This document shows, in pieces, positions 1 to 6,787 of a stretch of 9,561 bases of DNA (position 1 is the stretch's first letter; every line of letters begins with the position of its first letter). Position numbers and translations under genes: made by a program. This DNA is from Bacilli bacterium. GTDB lineage: Bacteria > Bacillota_I > Bacilli_A > RF39 > UBA660. The notes under the pieces are model-generated. The model saw only the letters and a program-made list of their open reading frames with translations, had not been told where the DNA came from and ran no database searches. Location: assembly GCA_017519965.1 (NCBI GenBank), contig JAFWRK010000063.1:1-9561 (forward strand). The letters run 5' to 3'.

Positions 1-2
1 GA

Positions 3-1268
3 AGTAATAATTATTATTGTTGTTTTATTACAGATATTAATTATTTAGATATGGATTCTTTTAATTCTTATTTTTATATTTTTGATTTAGATGATAATAA
101 TAATCCAATATTATATCTAATTAAGAATACTGAAAAATATGTAAAACTTTTTAATGACTATAAAATAGTTAATAAAAAGGAAATAATCTATTCTTTATTA
201 ATTACTAATAATTATATTAGAGATTTATTTAATAATAAGTTTATTTCTTATGATGAAATTGATTATGTTTATAGAAATAAAGATTTAAATAAGGAAGAAT
301 TGTTATTAAAAGAATTATTATTTAATGATGATTATTTAGTTAATTATTTATATAAAGATAATATTAATATACTTAGAAAAACTTTATATAAATATACTGG
401 TATTTTTAATATGATTGATTATTATTCTAGTAATGTGGAATTTCATAATATAGTTTTATTACCTATTAGATATCCTGTTTTTGAATATCTTGCTAAGTAT
501 GGGTTATATAATTTAGCTATGGATTGTGATAGATTAGATATAACAAATAAATCTTTAACTGGTGTATTAGGTCTTGGAAAAGAATATTTAGATTTTATAA
601 AAGATAATAATTTAAGTATTGATCAATTAGATGCTTTAAAAATATGTAGGGAAAAAGATATATCTTTAGTAAATTTTATTTGGGATGTTAATAGTATTAC
701 TGATAATTCTATAGGTTTATTTGATATAGACTATAAAAAATTAAAAAAGTATTTTGATTCAAAAGAATATGATTATGATTATATTTTGGAATATGTTGAT
801 TATTTAAATTATTGTTTACAATTGGGATATGATTTAAAAGATAAGAGGATAATTTACCCTGATGATTTATTAGAAGCACATAATAATATGTTTGCTAGAG
901 TAAAAATTATTGAAGATCCTTTGATTGATGAAAAAATAAAAAGTATTTCTAGTGCTTTAAAATTTAATTGTTATGAAGATGATAATTATATAATTATTCC
1001 GGCAGAGTCTGTACAAAGTTTATGTGATGAGGGTTATCAACAAAATAATTGTGTAAGTATGTATTCTGAAAAATATAGTAGTGGAGAATCCCAGATATAT
1101 TTTTTAAGAAAAAAAGATAATACTTTAAAATCTTTTGTAACTATTGAAGTTAAGGATAATAAAATAATTCAAGCTAGAACTAAGTATAATGAATTACCTG
1201 ATGATAATATTAAAATGATTTTAAATAAGTGGGAAAAGTCTTTAATGGAAATTGATATAATTGATTAA
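3..1268 (+). CDS. PcfJ-like protein, 5'-truncated by window edge
   Basis: The C-terminal ~80 residues match the PcfJ-like family pattern: a Cys, then an NNCVSMY segment, a short linker, an IYFLRKKD strand, an FVTIEV strand, an IIQARTKYNE segment and a final LNKWEK helix. PcfJ proteins occur on conjugative plasmids and in many Firmicutes chromosomes; their biochemical role is not established, so no function is assigned. The rest is rich in Asn, Asp, Tyr and Ile with no recognisable motif. The first ATG is at 51, but nothing resembling a ribosome binding site precedes it and the same frame is open back to position 3, adding at least 16 plausible codons. The real start is therefore probably outside the window. 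Stop is TAA. There is no terminator between this gene and the tRNA promoter five bases later, so transcription probably runs through to the hairpin after the tRNA. Family call fairly sure; role unknown. Confidence 0.7.
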   Translation, partial: SNNYYCCFITDINYLDMDSFNSYFYIFDLDDNNNPILYLIKNTEKYVKLFNDYKIVNKKEIIYSLLITNNYIRDLFNNKFISYDEIDYVYRNKDLNKEELLLKELLFNDDYLVNYLYKDNINILRKTLYKYTGIFNMIDYYSSNVEFHNIVLLPIRYPVFEYLAKYGLYNLAMDCDRLDITNKSLTGVLGLGKEYLDFIKDNNLSIDQLDALKICREKDISLVNFIWDVNSITDNSIGLFDIDYKKLKKYFDSKEYDYDYILEYVDYLNYCLQLGYDLKDKRIIYPDDLLEAHNNMFARVKIIEDPLIDEKIKSISSALKFNCYEDDNYIIIPAESVQSLCDEGYQQNNCVSMYSEKYSSGESQIYFLRKKDNTLKSFVTIEVKDNKIIQARTKYNELPDDNIKMILNKWEKSLMEIDIID

Positions 1269-1272
1269 TTAT

Positions 1273-1300
1273 TTGCAAGATTTTATATTTATGATATAAT
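1273..1300 (+). promoter_or_regulatory. tRNA-Leu promoter
   Basis: TTGCAA at 1273-1278 and a perfect TATAAT at 1295-1300 are separated by 16 bp, with TG at 1292-1293 giving an extended -10. Transcription would start near 1307, a few bases before the mature tRNA 5' end at 1313. It overlaps the tail of the region just after the PcfJ-like stop codon. Confidence 0.75.
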
Positions 1301-1312
1301 TTTCTTGTTAAT

Positions 1313-1398
1313 GCATGTGTGGCGGAATGGTAGACGCGGCGGACTCAAAATCCGCAGTAGGTAACTATGTATGGGTTCAAGTCCCTTCACATGCACCA
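1313..1398 (+). tRNA. tRNA-Leu (anticodon CAA)
   Basis: An 86-nt class II tRNA with the CCA end encoded. The acceptor stem is GCATGTG (1313-1319) paired with CACATGC (1388-1394), followed by discriminator A and CCA. The D arm has a three-pair GCG/CGC stem, usual for tRNA-Leu. The anticodon stem GCGGA/TCCGC encloses CTCAAAA, so the anticodon CAA is at 1346-1348 and reads TTG. The long variable arm folds as GTAG-GTAA-CTAT (1357-1368). The T arm has the expected TTCAAGT loop (1376-1382). In the T stem, ATGGG (1371-1375) faces CCCTT (1383-1387), leaving one T-T mismatch at the second pair. It stands alone as a single-gene unit with its own promoter and terminator. Confidence 0.96.
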
Positions 1399-1438
1399 TT
1401 GATGAATCTGTTCGAACTATTCGATCTTTTAGATATAT

Positions 1439-1470
1439 ATCAATCAGAAATGATTGATTTTTTCTTTTTA
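1439..1470 (+). terminator. Terminator after tRNA-Leu
   Basis: Perfect 8-bp stem ATCAATCA (1439-1446) / TGATTGAT (1451-1458) with a GAAA loop, followed by a T-rich tract (TTTTTTCTTTTT). It ends the tRNA transcript and probably any read-through from the PcfJ-like gene. From here to 1584 I see no gene; there is only AT-rich sequence containing a weak GACAAC/GTTGTC inverted repeat (1553-1558 / 1587-1592). Confidence 0.85.
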
Positions 1471-1584
1471 AAAGAAAAAAACTCTCCATTAGTGGTACAT
1501 ACTTTCAATCTGAAATTATTGACAGTTAAATAATTGGTTAGGTCATTAATTGGACAACTATACTATATTAATTATTAATTCAAA

Positions 1585-1611
1585 TTGTTGTCGGTATGAA
1601 TGTGTTATAAT
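1585..1611 (+). promoter_or_regulatory. Promoter of the glycosyltransferase gene
   Basis: A perfect TATAAT at 1606-1611 is preceded by TG at 1603-1604, an extended -10. The best -35 is TTGTTG at 1585-1590 with a short 15-bp spacer, so the extended -10 probably carries most of the activity. Predicted transcription start is near 1618, about 29 nt before the chosen ATG. Confidence 0.6.
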
Positions 1612-1646
1612 GATTGTGTAATAAATTTTTGGGAAAGATGATGTAT

Positions 1647-2678
1647 ATGGCAAAAGTAAGTGTAATTATTCCAGTTTATAATGCTGAAAAATATTTAAGG
1701 CAATGTATTTCAAGTATTGCTAATCAAACAATGCAAGATATTGAGATAATAGCAATAAATGATGGTTCTAATGATAATAGTTTAAGTGTTTTAGATGAAT
1801 TATCACAAAGATATAAAGGAAAACTAAAAATCTATACTAAAGAAAATGGTGGCGCTGGATCTGCTAGAAATATAGGAATTGAAAATGCTAATGGTGAATT
1901 TATAAAATTTGTAGATGCAGATGATTATCTAAAAGCTGATATTTTAGAAAAGATGTATACACTTGCTAAAGAACATAATGTATCTTTAGTAAGAGGAAAT
2001 TACCAAATGATTCTTGGCCCAATAAAAATGGAAGATAAATGTAGTTGGAGTGATATAAATAGAAGTCAGCTAGTAGATTTAAGTAAGAATAGAGATTACA
2101 TTGTAACAGAAACACCAGGAATTGGTAATAAACTAATTAGTAGAGATTTAATTGGAGATTTAAGGTTCCCCGAAAATACTAAGTGGGAAGATTTAGCAAT
2201 TATGCCTGTTGTTATTGCAAGCAGTGAAAAAATATTCCATATGGATGAACCTGTTTATAATTATAGAGTAAATATGAATACAACAATAAAAGATTTTATA
2301 AATAAAATTCCAAAAATTTTGGATGTTATAAAATGTGTTGATAATATTCAAATGCAAATGAAAGAAAGAGGATTATCTGAACAATATAAAAATCAAATTG
2401 AGAGTCTATACATTTTACATACTTTGTTTAGAGTTGAAAATGCTATGCTTTGGGTAAATTTTCCACACAGTAAAAAAGAAATAGTTGTTAGTTCATTATT
2501 AGGCATTTTAGATGCAAAGTATCCGAATTGGCAACAGAATAGAATCGTAGAATTATATAAATCAAAAAATTCTCTATTCAACTTTGATATGAATAGATTA
2601 AATAAATATACAAATGAAGAATATAGAAATGTTGATAGAGAAACAGCAGAAAGCAATATAAGAGGATCTTTTAGATAA
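1647..2678 (+). CDS. Glycosyltransferase family 2
   Basis: A 343-residue GT-A-fold glycosyltransferase that moves a sugar from a nucleotide-sugar donor, most likely onto a cell-surface polysaccharide or glycoconjugate; donor and acceptor cannot be told from sequence. Family hallmarks run in order: VSVIIPVYN at residues 4-12, the nucleotide-binding NDGS near 38-41, GGAGSARNIG at 68-77, and the metal-binding FVDADD with the DxD Asp residues 90 and 92. A KWED near 179-182 supplies the likely catalytic base, followed by the usual VYNYR at 203-207. There is no membrane segment, so it should act at the cytoplasmic face. ATG 1647 was chosen because GT2 proteins begin just before this strand and GGGAAAG at 1631-1637 lies 9 nt upstream. 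An in-frame TTG at 1614 falls at the promoter's predicted start and is unlikely. The next gene, 57 bp on, has its own promoter. Confidence 0.93.
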   Translation: MAKVSVIIPVYNAEKYLRQCISSIANQTMQDIEIIAINDGSNDNSLSVLDELSQRYKGKLKIYTKENGGAGSARNIGIENANGEFIKFVDADDYLKADILEKMYTLAKEHNVSLVRGNYQMILGPIKMEDKCSWSDINRSQLVDLSKNRDYIVTETPGIGNKLISRDLIGDLRFPENTKWEDLAIMPVVIASSEKIFHMDEPVYNYRVNMNTTIKDFINKIPKILDVIKCVDNIQMQMKERGLSEQYKNQIESLYILHTLFRVENAMLWVNFPHSKKEIVVSSLLGILDAKYPNWQQNRIVELYKSKNSLFNFDMNRLNKYTNEEYRNVDRETAESNIRGSFR

Positions 2679-2679
2679 A

Positions 2680-2708
2680 TTGACAAAAATTCCTTTTTGT
2701 GATAGAAT
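2680..2708 (+). promoter_or_regulatory. Promoter of SGNH gene, with palindrome in spacer
   Basis: TTGACA at 2680-2685 and TAGAAT at 2703-2708 with exactly 17 bp between them form a near-consensus sigma-A promoter, starting two bases after the glycosyltransferase stop. A perfect inverted repeat, ACAAAAA (2683-2689) and TTTTTGT (2694-2700), overlaps the -35 end and fills most of the spacer. That is a typical place for a repressor to bind, though the arms are A/T-rich and could be chance. Confidence 0.72.
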
Positions 2709-2735
2709 AAGCGGCAATTTAAGGGGAAATATTAG

Positions 2736-3851
2736 GTGAAAAATATTGTTTCAGATAATGAGAAAATTGAAAAATTAATACAACATTATAAAGATAATGG
2801 TTTATTAATAGTGGGGCTTAATGACTCACAAGGTGTAAATACAACATCTACTTTCTTTAAAAAAGGATTATTAGAGTATTTAGCTGCTGCTTTGACAAGT
2901 GAAGAATTAACACCAGAAGTTATTAATGCTTTTTCACTTACTATGAATAAAACTGAGCATATTGATTATTTCTTAAAGAATAATTTAAGTTTAGAAGAAA
3001 TAAAACTATCACAAATATATAGTGTTGTTAGTGCTTTAGAAAAGGTTATGTCTGATATTGGGTTACCTAAGTTTTTAGGTAAAGTTGGTAATGCTTATAG
3101 ATTAATATATACACCAAAAAATGGTGACGAAAAAATTAATATATCTACTTCATTAAAAGAGTCACAAGAACCTGTATTAATATATTCAAGCGGAGTTAAC
3201 GATTTAATGCGTGAAGTTGGAGCAAATCCTTTTGGAATAAAAAGAGATTATAAATCAAGAGACAAAAAACCTAATTATTATTACACTTTAGAAAAAACAA
3301 GTAACCCAAAAACTTTAAAAAAAGTCATAAATGCTATGGAAAAAAATTATAATACTATTTTAGGAATTAATTCAAAAACAGATATTTATACATTAGGTGC
3401 TTATATTCCAAAATCTTTACAAAGTGAAGAAATGAATATATTTAGAGATTTAGTAATTGCTTATAATGAAGAATTAACAAATTTATGCAAACAATATGGA
3501 ATTACATTTGTTGATACAGAAGAAGTTGGTAAAAAATATAATAATAGTGAAAGTAATTTCCATATATCTACACCTGGACATAATGCTTTAGCAAATTACA
3601 TATTAGGATACATGTATCATAATAAATTTGAAGCAAATAATTCAACTGAAAGAAAAAATATAAGTCCAATTGAAATAACAAATAAAGGTGCACAAGGAGT
3701 TATTGAATCCACTTCATACGATTATGAGCAAAGTTGTAAGATAGCAAACGAATTATCTGGTTATGCGAGTGATAGAGAATTGGCAATAGCAGATGAACAT
3801 AGAAGAGAAACAGAAATATTCCAAAAAGTATTAACTAAAAAAAGTAGATAA
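2736..3851 (+). CDS. SGNH-hydrolase-like protein
   Basis: A 371-residue protein with the spaced blocks of an SGNH (GDSL-type) hydrolase. Block I is LLIVGLNDSQG (residues 23-33), with Ser31 as candidate nucleophile. Block III is YSSGVNDL (150-157), with Gly153 and Asn155 forming the oxyanion hole. Block V is FHISTPGHNALA (275-286), with His276 as the catalytic His. Such enzymes usually hydrolyse esters, often acetyl groups on carbohydrates. Two departures from the consensus stand out: block I reads NDS rather than GDS, and the Asp expected three residues before the His is Ser273. Activity may therefore be altered or lost. No signal peptide or membrane segment is seen. A ~70-residue charged tail follows the domain. 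The GTG start is supported by AAGGGG at 2721-2726, nine bases upstream. Lying behind a glycosyltransferase, it may modify the same glycan. Confidence 0.65.
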   Translation: MKNIVSDNEKIEKLIQHYKDNGLLIVGLNDSQGVNTTSTFFKKGLLEYLAAALTSEELTPEVINAFSLTMNKTEHIDYFLKNNLSLEEIKLSQIYSVVSALEKVMSDIGLPKFLGKVGNAYRLIYTPKNGDEKINISTSLKESQEPVLIYSSGVNDLMREVGANPFGIKRDYKSRDKKPNYYYTLEKTSNPKTLKKVINAMEKNYNTILGINSKTDIYTLGAYIPKSLQSEEMNIFRDLVIAYNEELTNLCKQYGITFVDTEEVGKKYNNSESNFHISTPGHNALANYILGYMYHNKFEANNSTERKNISPIEITNKGAQGVIESTSYDYEQSCKIANELSGYASDRELAIADEHRRETEIFQKVLTKKSR

Positions 3852-3981
3852 TATAGTTTTTTTTTTAAGCAGTATGAAATTATTGTTATTTTTTCTGTTA
3901 TTTAATTAATTTAATATGGTAATTAATATAAAACAATAGTTGTATAAATTATTTTCTTATTTTCACCAATTGTAAATATAG

Positions 3982-4018
3982 TCGAACTTTTTTTATTAAG
4001 GTTCGATTTTTTTTGTTT
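3982..4018 (+). terminator. Terminator after SGNH gene
   Basis: TCGAACTTT (3982-3990) pairs with AAGGTTCGA (3998-4006) through one G-U pair, with a 7-nt loop and an eight-T tract after it. It lies ~130 bp past the SGNH stop and separates it from the regulator operon. The stretch 3852-3981 before it is AT-rich and shows no gene or other structure I can support. Confidence 0.85.
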
Positions 4019-4031
4019 TAATAGTATCTTA

Positions 4032-4060
4032 TTGACTACTGATAGCGATTGTAGTATATT
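4032..4060 (+). promoter_or_regulatory. Promoter and candidate operator of XRE operon
   Basis: TTGACT (4032-4037) and TATATT (4055-4060) are 17 bp apart, a near-consensus sigma-A promoter. The inverted repeat ACTAC (4035-4039) / GTAGT (4051-4055) spans from the -35 to the first base of the -10, with an 11-bp centre. A regulator bound there would block polymerase, so autorepression by the HTH protein is a reasonable inference. Predicted transcription start is about 4067, leaving a leader of only ~11 nt. Confidence 0.72.
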
Positions 4061-4077
4061 GGATACAGGTGATAGTT

Positions 4078-4335
4078 ATGAGTAATATTAAAGATGAAAA
4101 AAGAATAATTGATTTAGAATATAATTTAATATGTGATTTTATTAAATTAAGAAATGAATTAGGTTTATCACAACAAAAGATGGCTGATGAAGTAGGGATT
4201 GTGAGAGAAATGATAGCTGTTATTGAAAACAGGAAAAAACATCCTCAAATAAATACTTTGATTAAAATATTAGAACCATTTGGTTATACGTTATCAATAA
4301 CTAAAATAAAGGAGACTATAGATGAATCAAGATAA
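4078..4335 (+). CDS. Small XRE-family HTH regulator
   Basis: An 85-residue protein that is essentially one Cro/C1-type helix-turn-helix domain: IKLRNELGLSQQKMADEVG (22-40) gives helices 1-2, IVREMIAVIENR (41-52) the recognition helix, and HPQINTLIKILEPFGYTL (55-72) the closing helices. It should bind DNA in the cytoplasm, most likely as a dimer. The ATG at 4078 is preferred because AGGTGAT (4067-4073) precedes it at the spacing expected for that part of the Shine-Dalgarno. The in-frame GTG at 4069 sits almost on the predicted transcription start. Its 3' end overlaps the next gene by 14 nt in a different frame, so the two are co-transcribed and probably translationally coupled. That makes it the likely regulator of the Bro-N protein's expression, or its partner. 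It could equally be the antitoxin-like half of a pair; sequence alone does not decide. Confidence 0.85.
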   Translation: MSNIKDEKRIIDLEYNLICDFIKLRNELGLSQQKMADEVGIVREMIAVIENRKKHPQINTLIKILEPFGYTLSITKIKETIDESR

Positions 4336-5179
4336 AATGCATATAGTAAATAAAATATTTAATAATGAGACTATTAGAACTATTTGGGACAAGGAGCAGG
4401 AAAAGTACTATATAAGTGTTGTGGATATAGTAAGGGCTGTTTCGGATAGTAAAGATGGAAGAAAATACTGGAATAAGCTTAAGCAAAGAATGAAAGAAGA
4501 AGGAAATGAGTCGGTGACAAATTGTCACCAACTGAAATTAAAATCTTCAGATGGTAAATATTATGCAACTGATGTTGTTGATATAGAAGGTATGTTTAGA
4601 ATTATTGAATCAATTCCTAGTAAGAATGCAGAGCCTATAAAACAGTGGCTTGCACATTTAGGTAGTGAAAGAATTGATGAGGTTTTTGATCCATCTTTAG
4701 CAACACAAAGATCTATAGATTTATATCGAAGTAAAGGCTTTGATGAAAAATGGATAAATGAAAGAATAAAAAGTATTCAAAATAGAAAAGAATTAACAGA
4801 TGTTTGGAAAGATAATGGAATTTTAGAAAATAAAGAATATGCAATACTAACTAATGAAATATATAAAGAATGGTCTGGTATGAAAGCAAGTGAATATAAA
4901 GAATATAAAGGCCTTCGTAAAGAGTCTTTAAGAGATAATATGACTCGTATAGAAGAATTACTTACAGATTTAGGAGAAGAAGCTACAAAAGAACTGGCTA
5001 AGAAACATAGACCATATGGATTAGAAGCTAATAAAAAAATTGCTAAGTTAGGTGGACATGCTGCTAAATCTGCAAGGGAAGATTTAGAAAAAAACTTAGG
5101 TGAATCTGTCATAACGTCTAACAATAACTTAAATTATAAATACATTGATGAAAATAAAAAACTAGAAAATAAGCATTAA
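4322..5179 (+). CDS. Bro-N / DinD-like protein
   Basis: A 285-residue two-part protein. Residues ~8-115 resemble a Bro-N domain, the DNA-binding module of phage antirepressors and baculovirus BRO proteins: an IRTIWD strand, YYISVVDIVRAVSDS, a DGRKYWNKLKQR helix, YYATDVVDIEGMFRIIESI and the closing IKQWLAHLG. Residues ~165-262 resemble the C-terminal part of the DNA-damage-inducible DinD family: EYAILTNEIYKEWSGM, EYKGLRKESLRDNM, an EELLTDLGEEATKELAK helix and a Lys/Ala-rich tail. In E. coli, DinD is SOS-induced and inhibits RecA filaments; whether this protein does so is unknown. AAAGGAGA at 4308-4315 supports the ATG, inside the end of the HTH gene. No phage structural genes are nearby, so it is a stand-alone pair rather than part of a visible prophage. 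I see no LexA box in its promoter. No gene symbol is given because orthology is unproven. Confidence 0.78.
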   Translation: MNQDKMHIVNKIFNNETIRTIWDKEQEKYYISVVDIVRAVSDSKDGRKYWNKLKQRMKEEGNESVTNCHQLKLKSSDGKYYATDVVDIEGMFRIIESIPSKNAEPIKQWLAHLGSERIDEVFDPSLATQRSIDLYRSKGFDEKWINERIKSIQNRKELTDVWKDNGILENKEYAILTNEIYKEWSGMKASEYKEYKGLRKESLRDNMTRIEELLTDLGEEATKELAKKHRPYGLEANKKIAKLGGHAAKSAREDLEKNLGESVITSNNNLNYKYIDENKKLENKH

Positions 5180-5213
5180 TACATAATAACATTTTTATTT
5201 TTTTATTTTTTTC

Positions 5214-5242
5214 TTGACTTTTGTTCTCCTTTAAAGTATAAC
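5214..5242 (+). promoter_or_regulatory. guaBA promoter
   Basis: TTGACT (5214-5219) and TATAAC (5237-5242) with a 17-bp spacer. Predicted start is about 5249, giving a ~28-nt leader with no room for a riboswitch. The upstream tract 5190-5212 is almost pure T/A. No clear terminator separates it from the Bro-N/DinD gene, so read-through from that operon into guaB is possible. Confidence 0.75.
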
Positions 5243-5276
5243 TATGAATAAATTACAATTGAAGGAGGATTATGCT

Positions 5277-6779
5277 ATGGCAAAAGTTTTGGATGATATT
5301 TCAAGAACATTTAACGAATATTTGTTATTACCTAATTTGACAGATGAAAGATGTATACCTGAAAATGTGAGTTTGAGAACTCCACTTGTGAAATTTAAAA
5401 AAGGAGAAAGTCCTAAGTACGAAGCAAACGTTCCGATGGTCTCTGCGATAATGCAAGCTGTTTCTGGGGAAGAAATGGGAATTGCACTGGCAAGAGAAGG
5501 GGGCGTTTGTTTTATTTATGGATCACAAAGTATAGAATCTCAAGCAGAGATGGTTAGACGTGTAAAACAAAAGAAAGCTGGATTTATAAGAAGTGATTCT
5601 AATGTTAAGAGTGGAACTCCACTTAGAGAAGTTGTTGAACTAGTTAAAAGAACTGGACATTCAACTGTTATGGTTACTAAAGATGGTACTGCTACTGGTA
5701 AGTTTTTAGGACTTGTTACTGATAAGGATTACAGAATATCTAGAGTTGATTTGAATGATCCAGTAGATAAGTATATGGTACCTAAAAAGAAGATTATTTG
5801 TGGAAAGAGTGGTATTACTCTTACAGAAGCAAATGATATGATTTGGGAACATAAGATTAGTTGTTTACCTATCTTAGATGATGATGGTAACTTAGAACAT
5901 TTAGTGTTTAGAAAGGATTATGAAAATGATAAGAATAATCCATTATCTTTATTAGATGATAATAAAAGATATATTGTAGGTGCTGGTATTAATACTAGAG
6001 ACTATAAAGAAAGAATACCTGCTTTAGTAGAGGCTGGAGTTGACTTAATATGTATGGATTCTTCTGATGGATTTTCTATTTGGCAAAAGAATACAATTGA
6101 CTGGGTTAGAGAAAACTATGGTGATAGTGTAAAAATAGGAGCTGGAAATGTTGTAGATAGAGAAGGATTTAACTATTTAGCTGATGCAGGTGCTGATTTT
6201 ATTAAAGTTGGTGTTGGTGGAGGAAGTATTTGCATTACTCGTGAAACTAAAGGTATTGGAAGAGGACAAGCTAGTGCTTTAATGGATGTAGTTAAAGCAA
6301 GAGATGAATATTTTAAAAAGAATGGAGTTTATATTCCAATCTGTTCTGATGGTGGAATCGTACATGATTATCACATAATATTAGCTTTAGCTATGGGAGC
6401 AGACTTTGTTATGATGGGAAGATATTTTGCAAGATTTGATGAAAGCCCTTCTCGTAAAGTTAAAAGAAATGGTTCTTTCTTAAAAGAATATTGGGGTGAA
6501 GGAAGTAATAGAGCTAGAAATTGGCAAAGATATGATTTAGGTGGAGATAAAGATAAATTAAGTTTTGAAGAAGGAGTAGATTCTTTTATCCCATATGCTG
6601 GACCATTAAAAGATAACCTAGCTATTACTGTTAATAAAATTAAATCTACAATGTGTAATTGTGGATCTATTACTATAAAAGAATTCCATGAAAAAGCAAG
6701 ACTTACTTTAGTATCTAATATAAGTATTAAAGAAGGTAGTGCTCATGATGTTATATTAAAAGAAATAGAAAATAATTAG
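5277..6779 (+). CDS. guaB: IMP dehydrogenase, Tritrichomonas-like type
   Basis: Oxidises IMP to XMP with NAD+, the committed step of guanine nucleotide synthesis, in the cytoplasm. The 500-residue protein is a TIM barrel with a CBS-domain insert at ~100-220. The active-site loop [18 protein letters not shown] carries the catalytic Cys319. IMP and NAD contacts are seen at Asp261 (DSSDGFS) and Arg382 (GRYFARF). The mobile flap RNWQRYD supplies the Arg418-Tyr419 pair, which marks IMP dehydrogenase rather than GMP reductase. As I recall it, this numbering matches the Tritrichomonas foetus enzyme exactly, and the [14 protein letters not shown] and AGINTRD stretches look closer to it than to the B. 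subtilis type. ATG 5277 is supported by GAAGGAGGA (5261-5269) seven bases upstream and by the residue register. An in-frame ATG at 5244 lies before the predicted transcription start. It is followed eight bases later by guaA. Confidence 0.97.
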   Translation: MAKVLDDISRTFNEYLLLPNLTDERCIPENVSLRTPLVKFKKGESPKYEANVPMVSAIMQAVSGEEMGIALAREGGVCFIYGSQSIESQAEMVRRVKQKKAGFIRSDSNVKSGTPLREVVELVKRTGHSTVMVTKDGTATGKFLGLVTDKDYRISRVDLNDPVDKYMVPKKKIICGKSGITLTEANDMIWEHKISCLPILDDDGNLEHLVFRKDYENDKNNPLSLLDDNKRYIVGAGINTRDYKERIPALVEAGVDLICMDSSDGFSIWQKNTIDWVRENYGDSVKIGAGNVVDREGFNYLADAGADFIKVGVGGGSICITRETKGIGRGQASALMDVVKARDEYFKKNGVYIPICSDGGIVHDYHIILALAMGADFVMMGRYFARFDESPSRKVKRNGSFLKEYWGEGSNRARNWQRYDLGGDKDKLSFEEGVDSFIPYAGPLKDNLAITVNKIKSTMCNCGSITIKEFHEKARLTLVSNISIKEGSAHDVILKEIENN

Positions 6780-6787
6780 GAGTTGTT

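Noticed and set aside
1376..1398. tRNA-Leu 3' end as an integration site for the downstream accessory genes
   Set aside because: I found no second copy of the tRNA 3' end and no integrase gene in the window.
1289..1533. Open frames on both strands across the tRNA
   Set aside because: They run through the tRNA and its terminator hairpin and show no protein-like pattern or ribosome binding site.
1553..1592. GACAAC/GTTGTC inverted repeat as an operator or small RNA
   Set aside because: A 6-bp stem with a 28-nt AT-rich loop is weak and has no supporting promoter or terminator around it.
1614..1646. TTG at 1614 as the glycosyltransferase start, adding 11 residues
   Set aside because: It overlaps the expected transcription start just after TATAAT, has no ribosome binding site, and GT2 proteins normally begin at the MAKVSVIIPVYN position.
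2393..2686. Minus-strand open frame inside the glycosyltransferase gene
   Set aside because: It is antisense to conserved coding sequence, with no promoter, ribosome binding site or recognisable domain.
3982..4006. CGAAC and GTTCG upstream of the XRE operon as a LexA (SOS) box
   Set aside because: The Firmicutes LexA box has four bases between the half-sites. Here there are 13, and the structure is a clear terminator with a T tract. A GTTCGAAC palindrome at 1410-1417 also lacks the right spacing.
4069..4077. GTG at 4069 as the start of the HTH gene
   Set aside because: It is two bases from the predicted transcription start with no leader, whereas AGGTGAT is well placed for ATG 4078.
4777..5124. 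Minus-strand open frame of 115 codons inside the Bro-N/DinD gene
   Set aside because: Ser/Leu-rich reading is the usual antisense shadow of a Lys/Glu-rich AT-rich gene, and no start signal is seen. The same applies to the frame at 4316-4531.
5244..5276. ATG at 5244 as the guaB start
   Set aside because: It lies before the predicted transcription start (~5249). The strong GAAGGAGGA sits between it and ATG 5277, and the family register fits 5277.
5180..5276. Purine or other riboswitch in front of guaB
   Set aside because: The predicted leader is under 30 nt, too short for an aptamer, and no terminator or anti-terminator structure is present.
5277..6779. GMP reductase instead of IMP dehydrogenase
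   Set aside because: The CBS insert, the Arg418-Tyr419 flap and the pairing with guaA all fit IMP dehydrogenase; GMP reductases lack the CBS insert and this flap.
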